From: Rhodococcus sp. HNM0569
Lineage (GTDB): Bacteria > Actinomycetota > Actinomycetes > Mycobacteriales > Mycobacteriaceae
Direction: 5' to 3'
Assembly: GCF_012726205.1 (NCBI RefSeq)
Contig: NZ_JAASAE010000004.1
Coordinates: forward strand, 124,001-188,000
DNA: 64,000 nt
Shown one piece after another: positions 25,589 through 33,694 of this stretch. Positions within the stretch are counted from its first letter, which is position 1, and every line of letters begins with the position of its first letter. The notes beneath the pieces were generated by a model. The model saw nothing but the letters and a program-made list of their open reading frames with translations, had not been told where the DNA came from and made no database searches. Position numbers and translations under genes: made by a program.

Positions 25589-25936
25589 TCAGAGCACCGC
25601 GTCGATGCGGTCGGCAGGTCGTGCGAGCACCGTGCCCTTGTCGGTGACCACGATCGGGCGTTCGATCAGAATCGGGTGGGCGGCCATCGCGTCGAGCAGC
25701 TCGTCGTCGGATGCGTCGGCGAGTCCGAGCTCGCGGAAGACCGCCTCCTTCTTGCGGATCGCCTGGCTCGGGGCGAGACCGGCCGCGTCGAGCAGGGCCG
25801 CGAGTTCGTCGCGCGTCGGCGGTGTCTCGAGGTATTTCACGATCGTCGGTTCGATGCCTGCGTCGCGCAGCGCCGCGAGCGCCGTGCGCGAGGTGTTGCA
25901 GCGGGGGTTGTGGTAGATCGTCGCGGTTCGGGACAT
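25589..25936 (-). CDS. arsC: ArsC-family (glutaredoxin-coupled) reductase-like protein
   Basis: 115 residues. Thioredoxin-like fold with the single active-site motif HNPRCNTSRTA, the KYLETPPTRDEL helix and the ERPIVV strand that carries the substrate-binding Arg. These features fit the ArsC/YffB family. True arsenate reductases need glutaredoxin; with no arsenic genes nearby, a Spx/YffB-like role cannot be excluded. Convergent with arcA, eight bases apart. Confidence 0.82.
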   Translation of the reverse strand: MSRTATIYHNPRCNTSRTALAALRDAGIEPTIVKYLETPPTRDELAALLDAAGLAPSQAIRKKEAVFRELGLADASDDELLDAMAAHPILIERPIVVTDKGTVLARPADRIDAVL

Positions 25937-26019
25937 GCGTCGATTCTGCGGGTCCGTGTGCACCGGCGCCAGAGCGGGTATGACGGAGGGAGACGATCCC
26001 CGGTATCGAAGGAGCTGTT

Positions 26020-26754
26020 ATGCCCGCACAGTCCGGTCCCGACAACACCGACGCCGACGTTCAGGGCGCACCCGATCAGGAGATCCTCGCGCGGCGCGTC
26101 GTGATCGCCGGTGGTCACGGCAAGATCGCGCGCCAGCTGATCAAGCAGCTCACCGCGCGCGGCGACCGCGCGGTCGCCCTCATCCGCAATCCTGCGCAGG
26201 AAAGTGAGATCACCGCGTTCGGTGCGATGCCGGTCGTCGTCGACCTCGAAAGCGCGTCGATCGACGACGTCGCGGCCATCCTGAACGACGCGGACGCCGT
26301 CGTGTTCGCCGCGGGTGCCGGGCCGGGCAGCGGCGTCGCACGCAAGGACACCGTCGATCGCGGAGCATCGGTACTCATGGCGGCGGCGGCCGAGAAGGCG
26401 GGCGTGCGCAGGTTCGTCCAGATCAGCTCCTTCGGTGCGGGCGAGCCCGTCCCCGAAGGCACCGAGGAGGTCTTCGCGGCGTACCTCGTCGCGAAGACCA
26501 AGGCCGAGGAGGATCTGCGGGCACGCACCTATCTCGACTGGACGATCGTGCGACCCGGTGGTCTCACCGACGACGATCCCACCGGCTTCGTCACGCTCTC
26601 CGAGCCACCGCTCGAGCGCGGCACGGTGCCCCGCGGGGACGTCGCGACGGTCGTCGAACTGCTGCTCGGTGCCGAGAGCTCGTACGGCAAGACGTTGATG
26701 CTCACGTCCGGGCCGACGCCCGCCGTCGACGCGGTGGAGGCGATCGGCCGCTGA
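26020..26754 (+). CDS. Atypical SDR / NAD(P)H-binding protein (YwnB/HSCARG type)
   Basis: 244 residues. After a 24-residue leader comes the Rossmann motif VVIAGGHGKIARQLIKQL, then FAAGAGPGSG, VRRFVQISSFGAGE, a Lys in VAKTKAEEDL and the WTIVRPGGLTDD strand. This pattern fits NAD(P)-binding atypical SDRs that act as redox sensors or flavin/biliverdin-type reductases. The usual YxxxK active site is changed (YLVAKTK retains a Tyr and Lys in near position). Substrate unknown. Confidence 0.8.
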   Translation: MPAQSGPDNTDADVQGAPDQEILARRVVIAGGHGKIARQLIKQLTARGDRAVALIRNPAQESEITAFGAMPVVVDLESASIDDVAAILNDADAVVFAAGAGPGSGVARKDTVDRGASVLMAAAAEKAGVRRFVQISSFGAGEPVPEGTEEVFAAYLVAKTKAEEDLRARTYLDWTIVRPGGLTDDDPTGFVTLSEPPLERGTVPRGDVATVVELLLGAESSYGKTLMLTSGPTPAVDAVEAIGR

Positions 26755-26892
26755 CCTCACCGTGCGCGCTTTCGGCGTACCTGGACTCGCGAAGTGCTCA
26801 CGAGGGGTGACCCCACCGCACGCGAGAGCTGGTTGAATATTGGATTCGTCCGTACCAGTTTTCGCCCGCGAAACGAACGAGGTGATGAGCGT

Positions 26893-27255
26893 TTGCGCAT
26901 CGACATCGATCCCAGCTCGAGTGTGGCCCCGTACGACCAGTTGAAGTTGCACATCCTCGGCGAAGTGCGCAGCGGCCGGTTGATCGCAGGGACGAAGATC
27001 CCGACCGTGCGGGCGTTGGCCGCGGAGATCGGGCTCGCGCCCAACACGGTCGCGAAAGCCTATCGTGAGCTGGGCGAATCCGGTGTCATCGAGACCCGCG
27101 GCAAACGCGGCACGTTCATCGCCGACGGCGGCGACCCCACTCGTACACGCGCGCAACGGCAGGCCACCGACTATGTTGCCCACCTGCGTTCGCTCGGGCT
27201 GCCCGACGACGACATCCTCGGTTTCGTGCGTGCGGCGCTCGACACGCCGACGTGA
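26893..27255 (+). CDS. GntR-family regulator, YtrA type
   Basis: 120 residues from the TTG at 26893; the frame is open back to an ATG at 26794 but only the shorter form fits the family and has a GAGGTGA site. Winged HTH: PYDQLKLHILGEVRSGRLIA, IPTVRALAAEIGLAPNTVAKAY, with a short C-terminal helix instead of an effector domain. YtrA-type regulators often control transporters. The BCCT gene lies 79 bases downstream on the same strand and may be a target. Confidence 0.8.
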   Translation: MRIDIDPSSSVAPYDQLKLHILGEVRSGRLIAGTKIPTVRALAAEIGLAPNTVAKAYRELGESGVIETRGKRGTFIADGGDPTRTRAQRQATDYVAHLRSLGLPDDDILGFVRAALDTPT

Positions 27256-27334
27256 CGCGCAGATGATGACGGCTTTGTGACGACGACCGGGCTTTTTCTT
27301 CCTGACGCCTGCCGATATGAGAACGTGAGTTCTT

Positions 27335-28933
27335 GTGGCAACTGAAACCAGACTGTCAGGGCCGATAAGGCGGCGGACGGGAGTCGAGACGGATACGGCC
27401 GTATTCTCGGTCGCTGCTGTGGCCGTCCTCGCGATCGTGGTGTGGGGCCTGGTGGCTCCGGAGAATCTCGAGTCGACCACGACTTCGATCCTGGACTACA
27501 TCGTCACCGACTGGGGCTGGCTGTTCGTGCTGTCCGCCACCGGATTCGTGTTCTTCGCGATCTGGCTGGCGCTCAGCAAGTACGGGAAGATCCCGCTCGG
27601 GAAGGACGGCGACCGTCCCGAATTCCGCACCGTGAGCTGGATCGCGATGATGTTCAGCGCCGGCATGGGCATCGGCCTCATGTTCTTCGGCGTCGCGGAA
27701 CCGCTCGGGCACTTCGCGTCACCTCCGCCCGGCACCGACGGCGGCGTCGGAACCGCAATGGCCACCACCATGTTCCACTGGACCCTGCACCCGTGGGCGA
27801 TGTATGCGGTGGTGGGGCTCGCGATCGCGTACGGCACCTACCGCCGCGGCCGCAAACAGCTGTTCAGCTCGGCGTTCCTGCCGTTGCTCGGCCGCCGCGC
27901 GGAGGGGCCGATCGGCAAGGTGATCGACATCCTCGCGATCTTCGCGACGCTGTTCGGCACCGCCGCCTCGCTGGGTCTCGGTGCGCTGCAGATCGGCTCG
28001 GGCTTCCATGTGGTCGGCTGGATGGACCACATGAGCACGATGCTGCTCGTCACGATCGTCGCGCTGCTGACCGCGGCCTTCGTCGCCTCGGCGGTGTCGG
28101 GTGTCGCAAAGGGCATCCAATGGCTCTCGAACATCAACATGGTGCTCGCGCTGATCCTTGCGGTATTCGTCTTCGTCGTCGGGCCGACGGTGTTCATCCT
28201 CAATCTGCTGCCCACGTCGCTCGGAAGCTACTTCGCGGAACTGCCCGAGATGGCCGCGCGCACCGCGGCGTCGACCGACACCGCCACCGCCGACTGGCTG
28301 TCGTCGTGGACGATCTTCTACTGGGCATGGTGGATTTCGTGGACCCCCTTCGTCGGGCTGTTCCTGGCGCGGATCAGCCGCGGGCGCACGATCCGCGAGT
28401 TCGTCGTCGGCGTGATGCTGGTCCCGAGCCTCGTGAGCCTGGTGTGGTTCGCGATCTTCGGCGGTGCCGGCATTCGAGAACAGGAAGAGGGCGTCGCCGA
28501 CCTTGCGTCGGAGGCCACCGAGGAGGCACAGCTGTTCGGGATGCTCGATCACCTGCCGCTCGCCGGGGTGACGACCGTCCTGGTGATGATGCTGGTGGGG
28601 ATCTTCTTCGTCTCGGGCGCCGACGCGGCGTCGATGGTGATGGGTGGTCTGTCGCAACGCGGCACCCTCGAGCCGTCGAGATGGATCGTGATCTTCTGGG
28701 GTGTGCTCACCGGTGGCGTCGCGGCGCTCATCCTGTGGACGGGCGGCGACACCGCACTCGACGGCCTGCAGACGATGACGATCATCGCGGCGTCGCCGTT
28801 CGTGATCGTGATGATCGGCTTGTGTTTCTCGCTGTACAAGGATCTGGCGAACGACCCGATGGTCGTCGCGCTCGCCCACGAGCGCAGTCAGGTCACCGCG
28901 CGTGCACGCAGGAGAGTCCGCTTCCGGCGCTGA
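27335..28933 (+). CDS. BCCT-family betaine/choline transporter
   Basis: 532 residues, GTG start, 12 predicted membrane helices. Diagnostic motifs are SAGMGIGLMFFGVAEP in helix 3 and the substrate-site YWAWWISWTPFVGLFLARISRGR. The glycine-rich GMGIG is the sequence found in Na+-coupled glycine betaine carriers such as BetP. The C-terminal tail is short and basic (ARARRRVRFRR), which resembles osmosensing tails but is shorter. It would import betaine or related compatible solutes under osmotic stress. A strong terminator follows. Confidence 0.93.
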   Translation: MATETRLSGPIRRRTGVETDTAVFSVAAVAVLAIVVWGLVAPENLESTTTSILDYIVTDWGWLFVLSATGFVFFAIWLALSKYGKIPLGKDGDRPEFRTVSWIAMMFSAGMGIGLMFFGVAEPLGHFASPPPGTDGGVGTAMATTMFHWTLHPWAMYAVVGLAIAYGTYRRGRKQLFSSAFLPLLGRRAEGPIGKVIDILAIFATLFGTAASLGLGALQIGSGFHVVGWMDHMSTMLLVTIVALLTAAFVASAVSGVAKGIQWLSNINMVLALILAVFVFVVGPTVFILNLLPTSLGSYFAELPEMAARTAASTDTATADWLSSWTIFYWAWWISWTPFVGLFLARISRGRTIREFVVGVMLVPSLVSLVWFAIFGGAGIREQEEGVADLASEATEEAQLFGMLDHLPLAGVTTVLVMMLVGIFFVSGADAASMVMGGLSQRGTLEPSRWIVIFWGVLTGGVAALILWTGGDTALDGLQTMTIIAASPFVIVMIGLCFSLYKDLANDPMVVALAHERSQVTARARRRVRFRR

Positions 28934-28957
28934 GCCACCGCACCGAGGAAGTCGACG

Positions 28958-29005
28958 AGGCCCCGGCTCCGGGACGACGTGAGGTCGCCCCGGAGCCGGG
29001 GCCTT
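28958..29005 (+). terminator. Strong terminator after the BCCT gene
   Basis: A 16-base GC-rich arm (AGGCCCCGGCTCCGGG) is followed 14 bases later by its complement CCCCGGAGCCGGGGCCTT, 25 bases after the stop. Confidence 0.8.
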
Positions 29006-29064
29006 CGTCCGGTGCGGCCCCTCGGCAACACCACAGCGCGGTAGACGATCGCTCGGCGACGACG

Positions 29065-29577
29065 GTGCCGATCAGGCGCAGCCGTGTATCGCTCGGGCTC
29101 CTCGTGTCGTGGGCATGGTGGGTGTACCTCGGTGTCGCACTGCCGCTCACCTGTTTCTGGTGGAAGCGGCGTCGTCGCAGTCGATATGCGGTTCTGTTCG
29201 GCTCGGGCTGCGCATTGCTGGTAGTCCTGGCGTCGGCCATGATCGGCTGGGCACTCTGTGCGACCATCTCGGTCCCGGTCGACAGTGTCGGGCCCCGAAG
29301 GGTTGTCTGCGGATCCGTCATCGGTCCGGTGCCCGCAGGCGAACTGGAAGTCACGATCGCCGGATCGGACGCGCCCGTCGTGCTGTTTCGCCCGATTCCG
29401 CAGAGTGAGTTGGAGCGCGTGTGTTCGAACCGGCTCCACTATCGCGGCAGTCGCGCAGCAGGACTGGCGTCGACAGGTCTGCTGGTTGCAGTGCGGGCTA
29501 CCGGTCACTTCGTTGCCCCGCGGCAAACCTCCACCGATGGCCGGATCACGGCCCAGCCATCGTCGGACACTCCCTAA
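29065..29577 (+). CDS. Two-helix membrane protein of unknown function
   Basis: 170 residues from GTG 29065. Two hydrophobic helices (LGLLVSWAWWVYLGVALPL and LFGSGCALLVVLASAMIG), separated by a basic KRRRRSR loop, then an extracellular domain of about 100 residues with two Cys (VVCGS, ERVCSN) that could form a disulfide. Family not recognised. Its TAA overlaps the TAG of the convergent mannosyltransferase by two bases. The start is uncertain because no clear ribosome site is present. Confidence 0.6.
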   Translation: MPIRRSRVSLGLLVSWAWWVYLGVALPLTCFWWKRRRRSRYAVLFGSGCALLVVLASAMIGWALCATISVPVDSVGPRRVVCGSVIGPVPAGELEVTIAGSDAPVVLFRPIPQSELERVCSNRLHYRGSRAAGLASTGLLVAVRATGHFVAPRQTSTDGRITAQPSSDTP

Positions 29578-31121
29578 CGCCAGCTGGGCAGCCACAACTC
29601 GCGCTGCCACATCTCGGGAGAGATCGGCATCGCCGTGAGGATCGGCCACAGCCACACGAAGTTGGCGACGACGAGACCGACGTACAGACACACCGCGAGC
29701 AGGCCCGTCGTGCGGCGCTCGTAGGTGGCCGACGCCTTGCCGAGGATGTCGCCCAGCACGAGCGCGAGACCCATCACGAGGAAGGGTGCGAGCGCGACTG
29801 CGTAGAAGTAGTACATCTGGCGGTCGAGGGTGACGAACCACGGCAGGAGCGCCGCACCGTATCCGGTGAGCACGGCGCCGTAGCGCCAGTTGCGGCGCAC
29901 GAGCGCCTGCCACAGAGCCCACGCGAGCATCGGCAACGCGAGCCACCACATCGCGGGCGTGCCGACGAGCATGACCGCTTTGACGCAGCTCGCGGCTCCG
30001 CAGCCGCTGACCGAGTCGCCGTCGGCGAAGTAGTACAGCATCGGCCGCAGACCCATCGGCCATGTCCACGGCTTCGACTCCCACGGATGATGGTTGCCCG
30101 CCGAATTGGTGAGCCCCGAGTGGAACTCGAGTACGTTCGCGTTGTAGTACCACAGCGATCGCAGCCCGTCGGGCACGAACGACCACGGGCCACCCGACCC
30201 GACGTCGGTGCCCACCGCGTGCCGGTCGACGGTGACCTCGCCCGCGAACCACGCGCGATAGGTCCACAGGTACACGACGAGCGGGATCGCGACGAGCGCG
30301 TACAGCGCGGGACCGATGTCGCGCACGAGCGCGCCCACCCACGGCCTGCGCACCCCGTATGCGCGGCGCGCGGCGACGTCGAAGGCGACGCACATCAGCC
30401 CGAAGAACGCGATGAAGTACGCGCCGGACCACTTGGTGCCGCACGCGAGCCCGAGCATCAGCCCCGCACCGAACCGCCACCAGCGCACGCCGAGCCGGGG
30501 TCCGAAGTCGGTGAGCCCGATACGGCCGTCGTGATACACGCGGGCCATGCGTTCGCGTACCTGGTCGCGGTCGACGATCAGACAGCCGAATGCGGCGACC
30601 GTGAACAGCGCGAGGAAGATGTCGAGCATCCCGATGCGCGACGACACGAAGGTGACGCCGTCGGCGATCAGCAGGATGCCTGCGAGCGCGCCGAGCAGCG
30701 TGGACCGGGTGAGCCTGCGCACGATGCGCACGACCAGCAACACCAGAATCGTGCCTGCCACCGCGGCGCTGAACCGCCAGCCCCAGCCGTTGTATCCGAA
30801 CAGTGCCTCGCCGAGCGCGATCATCTGTTTGCCGACCGGTGGATGCACCACGAGGCCGTACGCGGGGTTGTCCTCGACGCCGCCACCTGTGAGCACCTGC
30901 CACGCCTGCGGTGCATAGTGCTTCTCGTCGAACACCGGGGTGCCCGCGTCGGTGGGGTAGCCGAGCATCACGAAGCGCGTGACGGCGGCGACGGCCGTGA
31001 CGACGAGCGTGACGATCCAGCCGCGTGCGCGGTCGAGCGGTCCGAAGTCGTCCGGCGGAACCCGGGGCCCCGGTGACGCTGTGCGCGACCCGTCGGTCGG
31101 CTCGTCGGTCAGCATCGTCAC
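29574..31121 (-). CDS. pmt: Polyprenyl-phosphate-mannose protein mannosyltransferase
   Basis: 515 residues from GTG 31121 (ATG 31115 is an alternative); a TACGAT hexamer six bases upstream suggests a leaderless start. GT39 family: first luminal loop with FVMLGYPTDAGTPVFDEKHYAPQ contains the catalytic Asp-Glu, followed by HPPVGKQMIALGEALFGYNGWGWR and about 11 membrane helices. It moves mannose from a polyprenyl carrier to Ser/Thr of exported proteins during Sec export. Divergent from rsmI exactly as in M. tuberculosis (Rv1002c/Rv1003). Confidence 0.93.
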   Translation of the reverse strand: MTMLTDEPTDGSRTASPGPRVPPDDFGPLDRARGWIVTLVVTAVAAVTRFVMLGYPTDAGTPVFDEKHYAPQAWQVLTGGGVEDNPAYGLVVHPPVGKQMIALGEALFGYNGWGWRFSAAVAGTILVLLVVRIVRRLTRSTLLGALAGILLIADGVTFVSSRIGMLDIFLALFTVAAFGCLIVDRDQVRERMARVYHDGRIGLTDFGPRLGVRWWRFGAGLMLGLACGTKWSGAYFIAFFGLMCVAFDVAARRAYGVRRPWVGALVRDIGPALYALVAIPLVVYLWTYRAWFAGEVTVDRHAVGTDVGSGGPWSFVPDGLRSLWYYNANVLEFHSGLTNSAGNHHPWESKPWTWPMGLRPMLYYFADGDSVSGCGAASCVKAVMLVGTPAMWWLALPMLAWALWQALVRRNWRYGAVLTGYGAALLPWFVTLDRQMYYFYAVALAPFLVMGLALVLGDILGKASATYERRTTGLLAVCLYVGLVVANFVWLWPILTAMPISPEMWQRELWLPSWR

Positions 31122-31163
31122 GTGGCAATCGTAGGGCGTCGGCCCGACCGTAGGCTGTGGGGC

Positions 31164-31997
31164 ATGGCTGGACGACTCGTGCTCGCGGCAACTCCGATGG
31201 GCGAGGTGGACGACGCGTCGCCGCGGTTGCGCGCCGCGCTCGGGAGCGCCGACGTCGTCGCCGCCGAGGACACGCGCCGCACGAAGGCGCTCGCGTCGGC
31301 GCTGGGCGTCACGATCACCGGCAGAGTGGTGAGCTTCTACGATCAGGTCGAGACGTCCCGCGCGCCCGGGCTCGTCGCCGACGTCGCGGCGGGCCGCACC
31401 GTCCTGCTCGTCACCGACGCGGGCATGCCGTCGGTCAGCGACCCCGGCTACCGGCTCGTCGCGGCGTGCGTCGCCGAGGATCTTCCGGTCACCTGCCTCC
31501 CCGGCCCGTCGGCCGTCACGACCGCACTCGCGCTGTCGGCACTGCCGGTCGAACGGTTCTGCTTCGACGGTTTCCCGCCGCGCAAGTCCGGTCCGCGGAA
31601 GGCGTGGCTGGAGACGCTGCGCACCGAAGCGCGTGCGTGCGTGTTCTTCGAGGCGCCGCATCGCCTCGACGCGTGTCTCGCGGATGCTGTCGAGGTACTC
31701 GGCCCCGAGCGGCGCGCGGCCGTGTGCCGCGAACTGACCAAGACCTACGAAGAAGTGCGCCGCGGCACCCTGGGCGAGCTTGCCGAGTGGGCAGCCGAAG
31801 GCGTGCGCGGCGAGATCACCGTCGTTCTCGAAGGCGCGACCGTCCGGGCCGCCGACCCGGACGACCTCGTGGCCGACGTCGAACGCCTCGTCGGCGAGGG
31901 GGCGCGGCTCAAGGACGCATGCGCGCTCGTCGCCACCGACGGTGTGTCGAAAAGGGAACTTTACGAAGCGGTTCTCGCAGCGCGGCGCGAGAGCTGA
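31164..31997 (+). CDS. rsmI: 16S rRNA (cytidine-1402-2'-O)-methyltransferase
   Basis: 277 residues (277 codons plus stop). Tetrapyrrole-methylase fold with the RsmI hallmarks AEDTRRTKAL, LVTDAGMPSVSDPGYRLV, GPSAVTTALALSALP and FFEAPHRL. It adds the 2'-O-methyl group at C1402 in the decoding centre, together with RsmH. A TAGGCT hexamer seven bases before the ATG suggests a leaderless message. The normal neighbour on the right, metG, is displaced by an inserted operon. Confidence 0.95.
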   Translation: MAGRLVLAATPMGEVDDASPRLRAALGSADVVAAEDTRRTKALASALGVTITGRVVSFYDQVETSRAPGLVADVAAGRTVLLVTDAGMPSVSDPGYRLVAACVAEDLPVTCLPGPSAVTTALALSALPVERFCFDGFPPRKSGPRKAWLETLRTEARACVFFEAPHRLDACLADAVEVLGPERRAAVCRELTKTYEEVRRGTLGELAEWAAEGVRGEITVVLEGATVRAADPDDLVADVERLVGEGARLKDACALVATDGVSKRELYEAVLAARRES

Positions 31998-32166
31998 CCG
32001 CCGCAACTCGGGGCGCCGTCACGGCAGTGCGCACATCGTCGTACCTCGACACGGCCACGGCCCAGCCTTGGGTCAACCCCATCCGGCTTGTCGCTGGCAA
32101 CGCGCCGACGTAGATCGGTGCATTGTCGTCGCAACCGCGGATATCGTATCTGCAGCAAACTAGATT

Positions 32167-32182
32167 GCTAGCATGATAGCCT
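32167..32182 (+). promoter_or_regulatory. Palindromic operator over the -10 of the RHH operon
   Basis: GCTAGCATGATAGC (32167-32180) is a 14-base inverted repeat with one mismatched pair. It overlaps the probable -10 hexamer TAGCCT (32177-32182), which lies seven bases before the ATG at 32190. Ribbon-helix-helix proteins bind short sites of this kind, so self-repression is likely. Confidence 0.55.
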
Positions 32183-32189
32183 CGGTGTC

Positions 32190-32381
32190 ATGGGTAGCGG
32201 TGAAGTCAAACAATTCAACGTGTACCTGCCGGTCGAGCTGATCAAGCGAGTCAAGCACCACGCAGTCGAATCCGAGTCGTCGCTGAGCGCAATCGTGGCT
32301 GATGCGCTCAGCGCGCATCTGCACTGGGTGGAAAGCCGGGAAACACGGACAGAGAAGCAAACAGGAGAGGAGCTGACATGA
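32190..32381 (+). CDS. Ribbon-helix-helix (CopG/Arc-type) regulator
   Basis: 63 residues. The short strand KQFNVYLPVELIKRVKHHAV and the second helix SSLSAIVADALSAHL fit the RHH fold: the strand enters the major groove as a dimer and the helices form the core. It overlaps the next gene by four bases (ATGA). No toxin partner is visible, so it is more likely an operon regulator than an antitoxin. Confidence 0.75.
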   Translation: MGSGEVKQFNVYLPVELIKRVKHHAVESESSLSAIVADALSAHLHWVESRETRTEKQTGEELT

Positions 32382-32740
32382 CCGAGGGTATCGAGGCTGT
32401 GTTCTTGGAGACACGCAACTGGGGGAAGTCGGCCCGCTTCTTCCAGCGATTGGGCTACGAGATCGAATTCGAGACCGACCACAGCTCCGGCCAGTTGCGC
32501 AGCCAGTCCGGTCCGCCCCTGTTCATCGCGGAGATCCCCCCGGACCGTGATCCGACCCTCCAGCTCGTCCTGGGCGTGCCCGACGCCGACGCGGCCGAGG
32601 GCCGCCTCCGAGAACTAGGCGCCGACGGCCCATTCGAGGAGACGCATTTCGGCACCAGGATGACGACGATACGTGACCCCGACGGGCGGGTCTGGGGACT
32701 TCAGGCTCCGATGCCCGACGACCGGCGGGACGGAGACTGA
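32378..32740 (+). CDS. Glyoxalase/bleomycin-resistance (VOC) protein
   Basis: 120 residues, coupled to the RHH gene. The VOC pattern is visible: VFLETRNWGKSARFFQRLGYEI at the start and THFGTRMTTIRDPDGRVWGLQAP at the end. Metal ligands are incomplete by eye (Glu in EIEFETDH, His in ETHFGT), so it may bind a drug or ligand and not act as a lyase. Such proteins give resistance or catalyse small-molecule rearrangements. Confidence 0.82.
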   Translation: MTEGIEAVFLETRNWGKSARFFQRLGYEIEFETDHSSGQLRSQSGPPLFIAEIPPDRDPTLQLVLGVPDADAAEGRLRELGADGPFEETHFGTRMTTIRDPDGRVWGLQAPMPDDRRDGD

Positions 32741-32743
32741 CTC

Positions 32744-33583
32744 ATGTGCAGTGGAGCTGATTCGACGGCGGTTCGCACCGCGATGTGGCGGGCACTGCAC
32801 GTACTCATCGACGAGCCGCCACATGTGCTGGACGACACGATTGGGGTGCAGATCGCGGGCATCGATGGCGATGACTGGCAGCAACGTCCCGATATGGACC
32901 CCGAACGTACGAGATCCAACCGGTCCTCGATCGTTGCCCGGGCGCGCGCTACGGAAGATGTTGTGACGGACCGTGGCGCGCAACAATACGTGGTCCTGGG
33001 GGCAGGCCTGGACACCTTCGCGCAGCGCGATGAGGGACGTGTGCGCGTGTTCGAGGTCGATGCGCCTGCCACCCAGGCCTGGAAGCGTCAGCGGCTGGAC
33101 GCGCTTGGACTGTTGGCGCCGGAGCGATTGCGCCTGGTTCCGGTCGACTTCGAGGCCGGAGAGTCATGGCTCGACAAGGCAGTGTCCGCGGGCCTGGACC
33201 CGGCGATACCGACGGTCGTGTCGATGCTCGGCGTGACGATGTACCTCACGCGTGAGGCGATCACGGAAACGCTACGTGCGGCGGCTTCACTCGCTGCCGG
33301 CTCGGTGATGGTTTTCAGCTACTCACGCCCGATCGAGATGGCACCGTTGGAGATTCGTCCGATCCTGGAGGGAGCCGCTGAAGGGGCCGCTGCATCCGGA
33401 CATCCCTGGCTGAGCTTGCTGGCGCCCGATGAGGCGATCAGCCTTGCGCGTGACGCTGGTTTCGCCGACGTGCAAGTCGTGACCTCGTCCGACCTGCACA
33501 ACCGGTACTTTGCCAACCGTCATGATCGCCTCAGCCCTTTCGGTGGCGAAGACCTCGTGGTCGCTACCACTGGCGGGGAATGA
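32744..33583 (+). CDS. LCMT/TIGR00027-type SAM-dependent methyltransferase
   Basis: 279 residues. The core is QYVVLGAGLDTFAQRDEG (SAM site), RVFEVDAPATQAWKRQRL (acidic residue for the ribose) and LRLVPVDFEAGESW, the typical leucine-carboxyl-methyltransferase-like pattern abundant in mycobacteria and Rhodococcus. Substrates of this group are mostly unknown. Three bases separate it from the VOC gene, so RHH-VOC-methyltransferase is one unit. Confidence 0.85.
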   Translation: MCSGADSTAVRTAMWRALHVLIDEPPHVLDDTIGVQIAGIDGDDWQQRPDMDPERTRSNRSSIVARARATEDVVTDRGAQQYVVLGAGLDTFAQRDEGRVRVFEVDAPATQAWKRQRLDALGLLAPERLRLVPVDFEAGESWLDKAVSAGLDPAIPTVVSMLGVTMYLTREAITETLRAAASLAAGSVMVFSYSRPIEMAPLEIRPILEGAAEGAAASGHPWLSLLAPDEAISLARDAGFADVQVVTSSDLHNRYFANRHDRLSPFGGEDLVVATTGGE

Positions 33584-33694
33584 TTCGCCCACCGGATTAT
33601 CGGTGGATCGTCGGTCGGCATCTGCCGATCGGACGGCGGGTACTGTCCTCGGCTGCATAGGTTTTCGAGGCCCGCCGGAACGCATCGCCTCGCG

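Noticed and set aside
32000-32160. Possible tRNA or small RNA after rsmI
   Set aside because: No cloverleaf arms, no CCA end and no T-loop GTTCGA in the right place.
32190-32740. Toxin-antitoxin system from the RHH gene and its neighbour
   Set aside because: The partner is a VOC-fold enzyme-like protein, not a known toxin, and a methyltransferase follows in the same unit.
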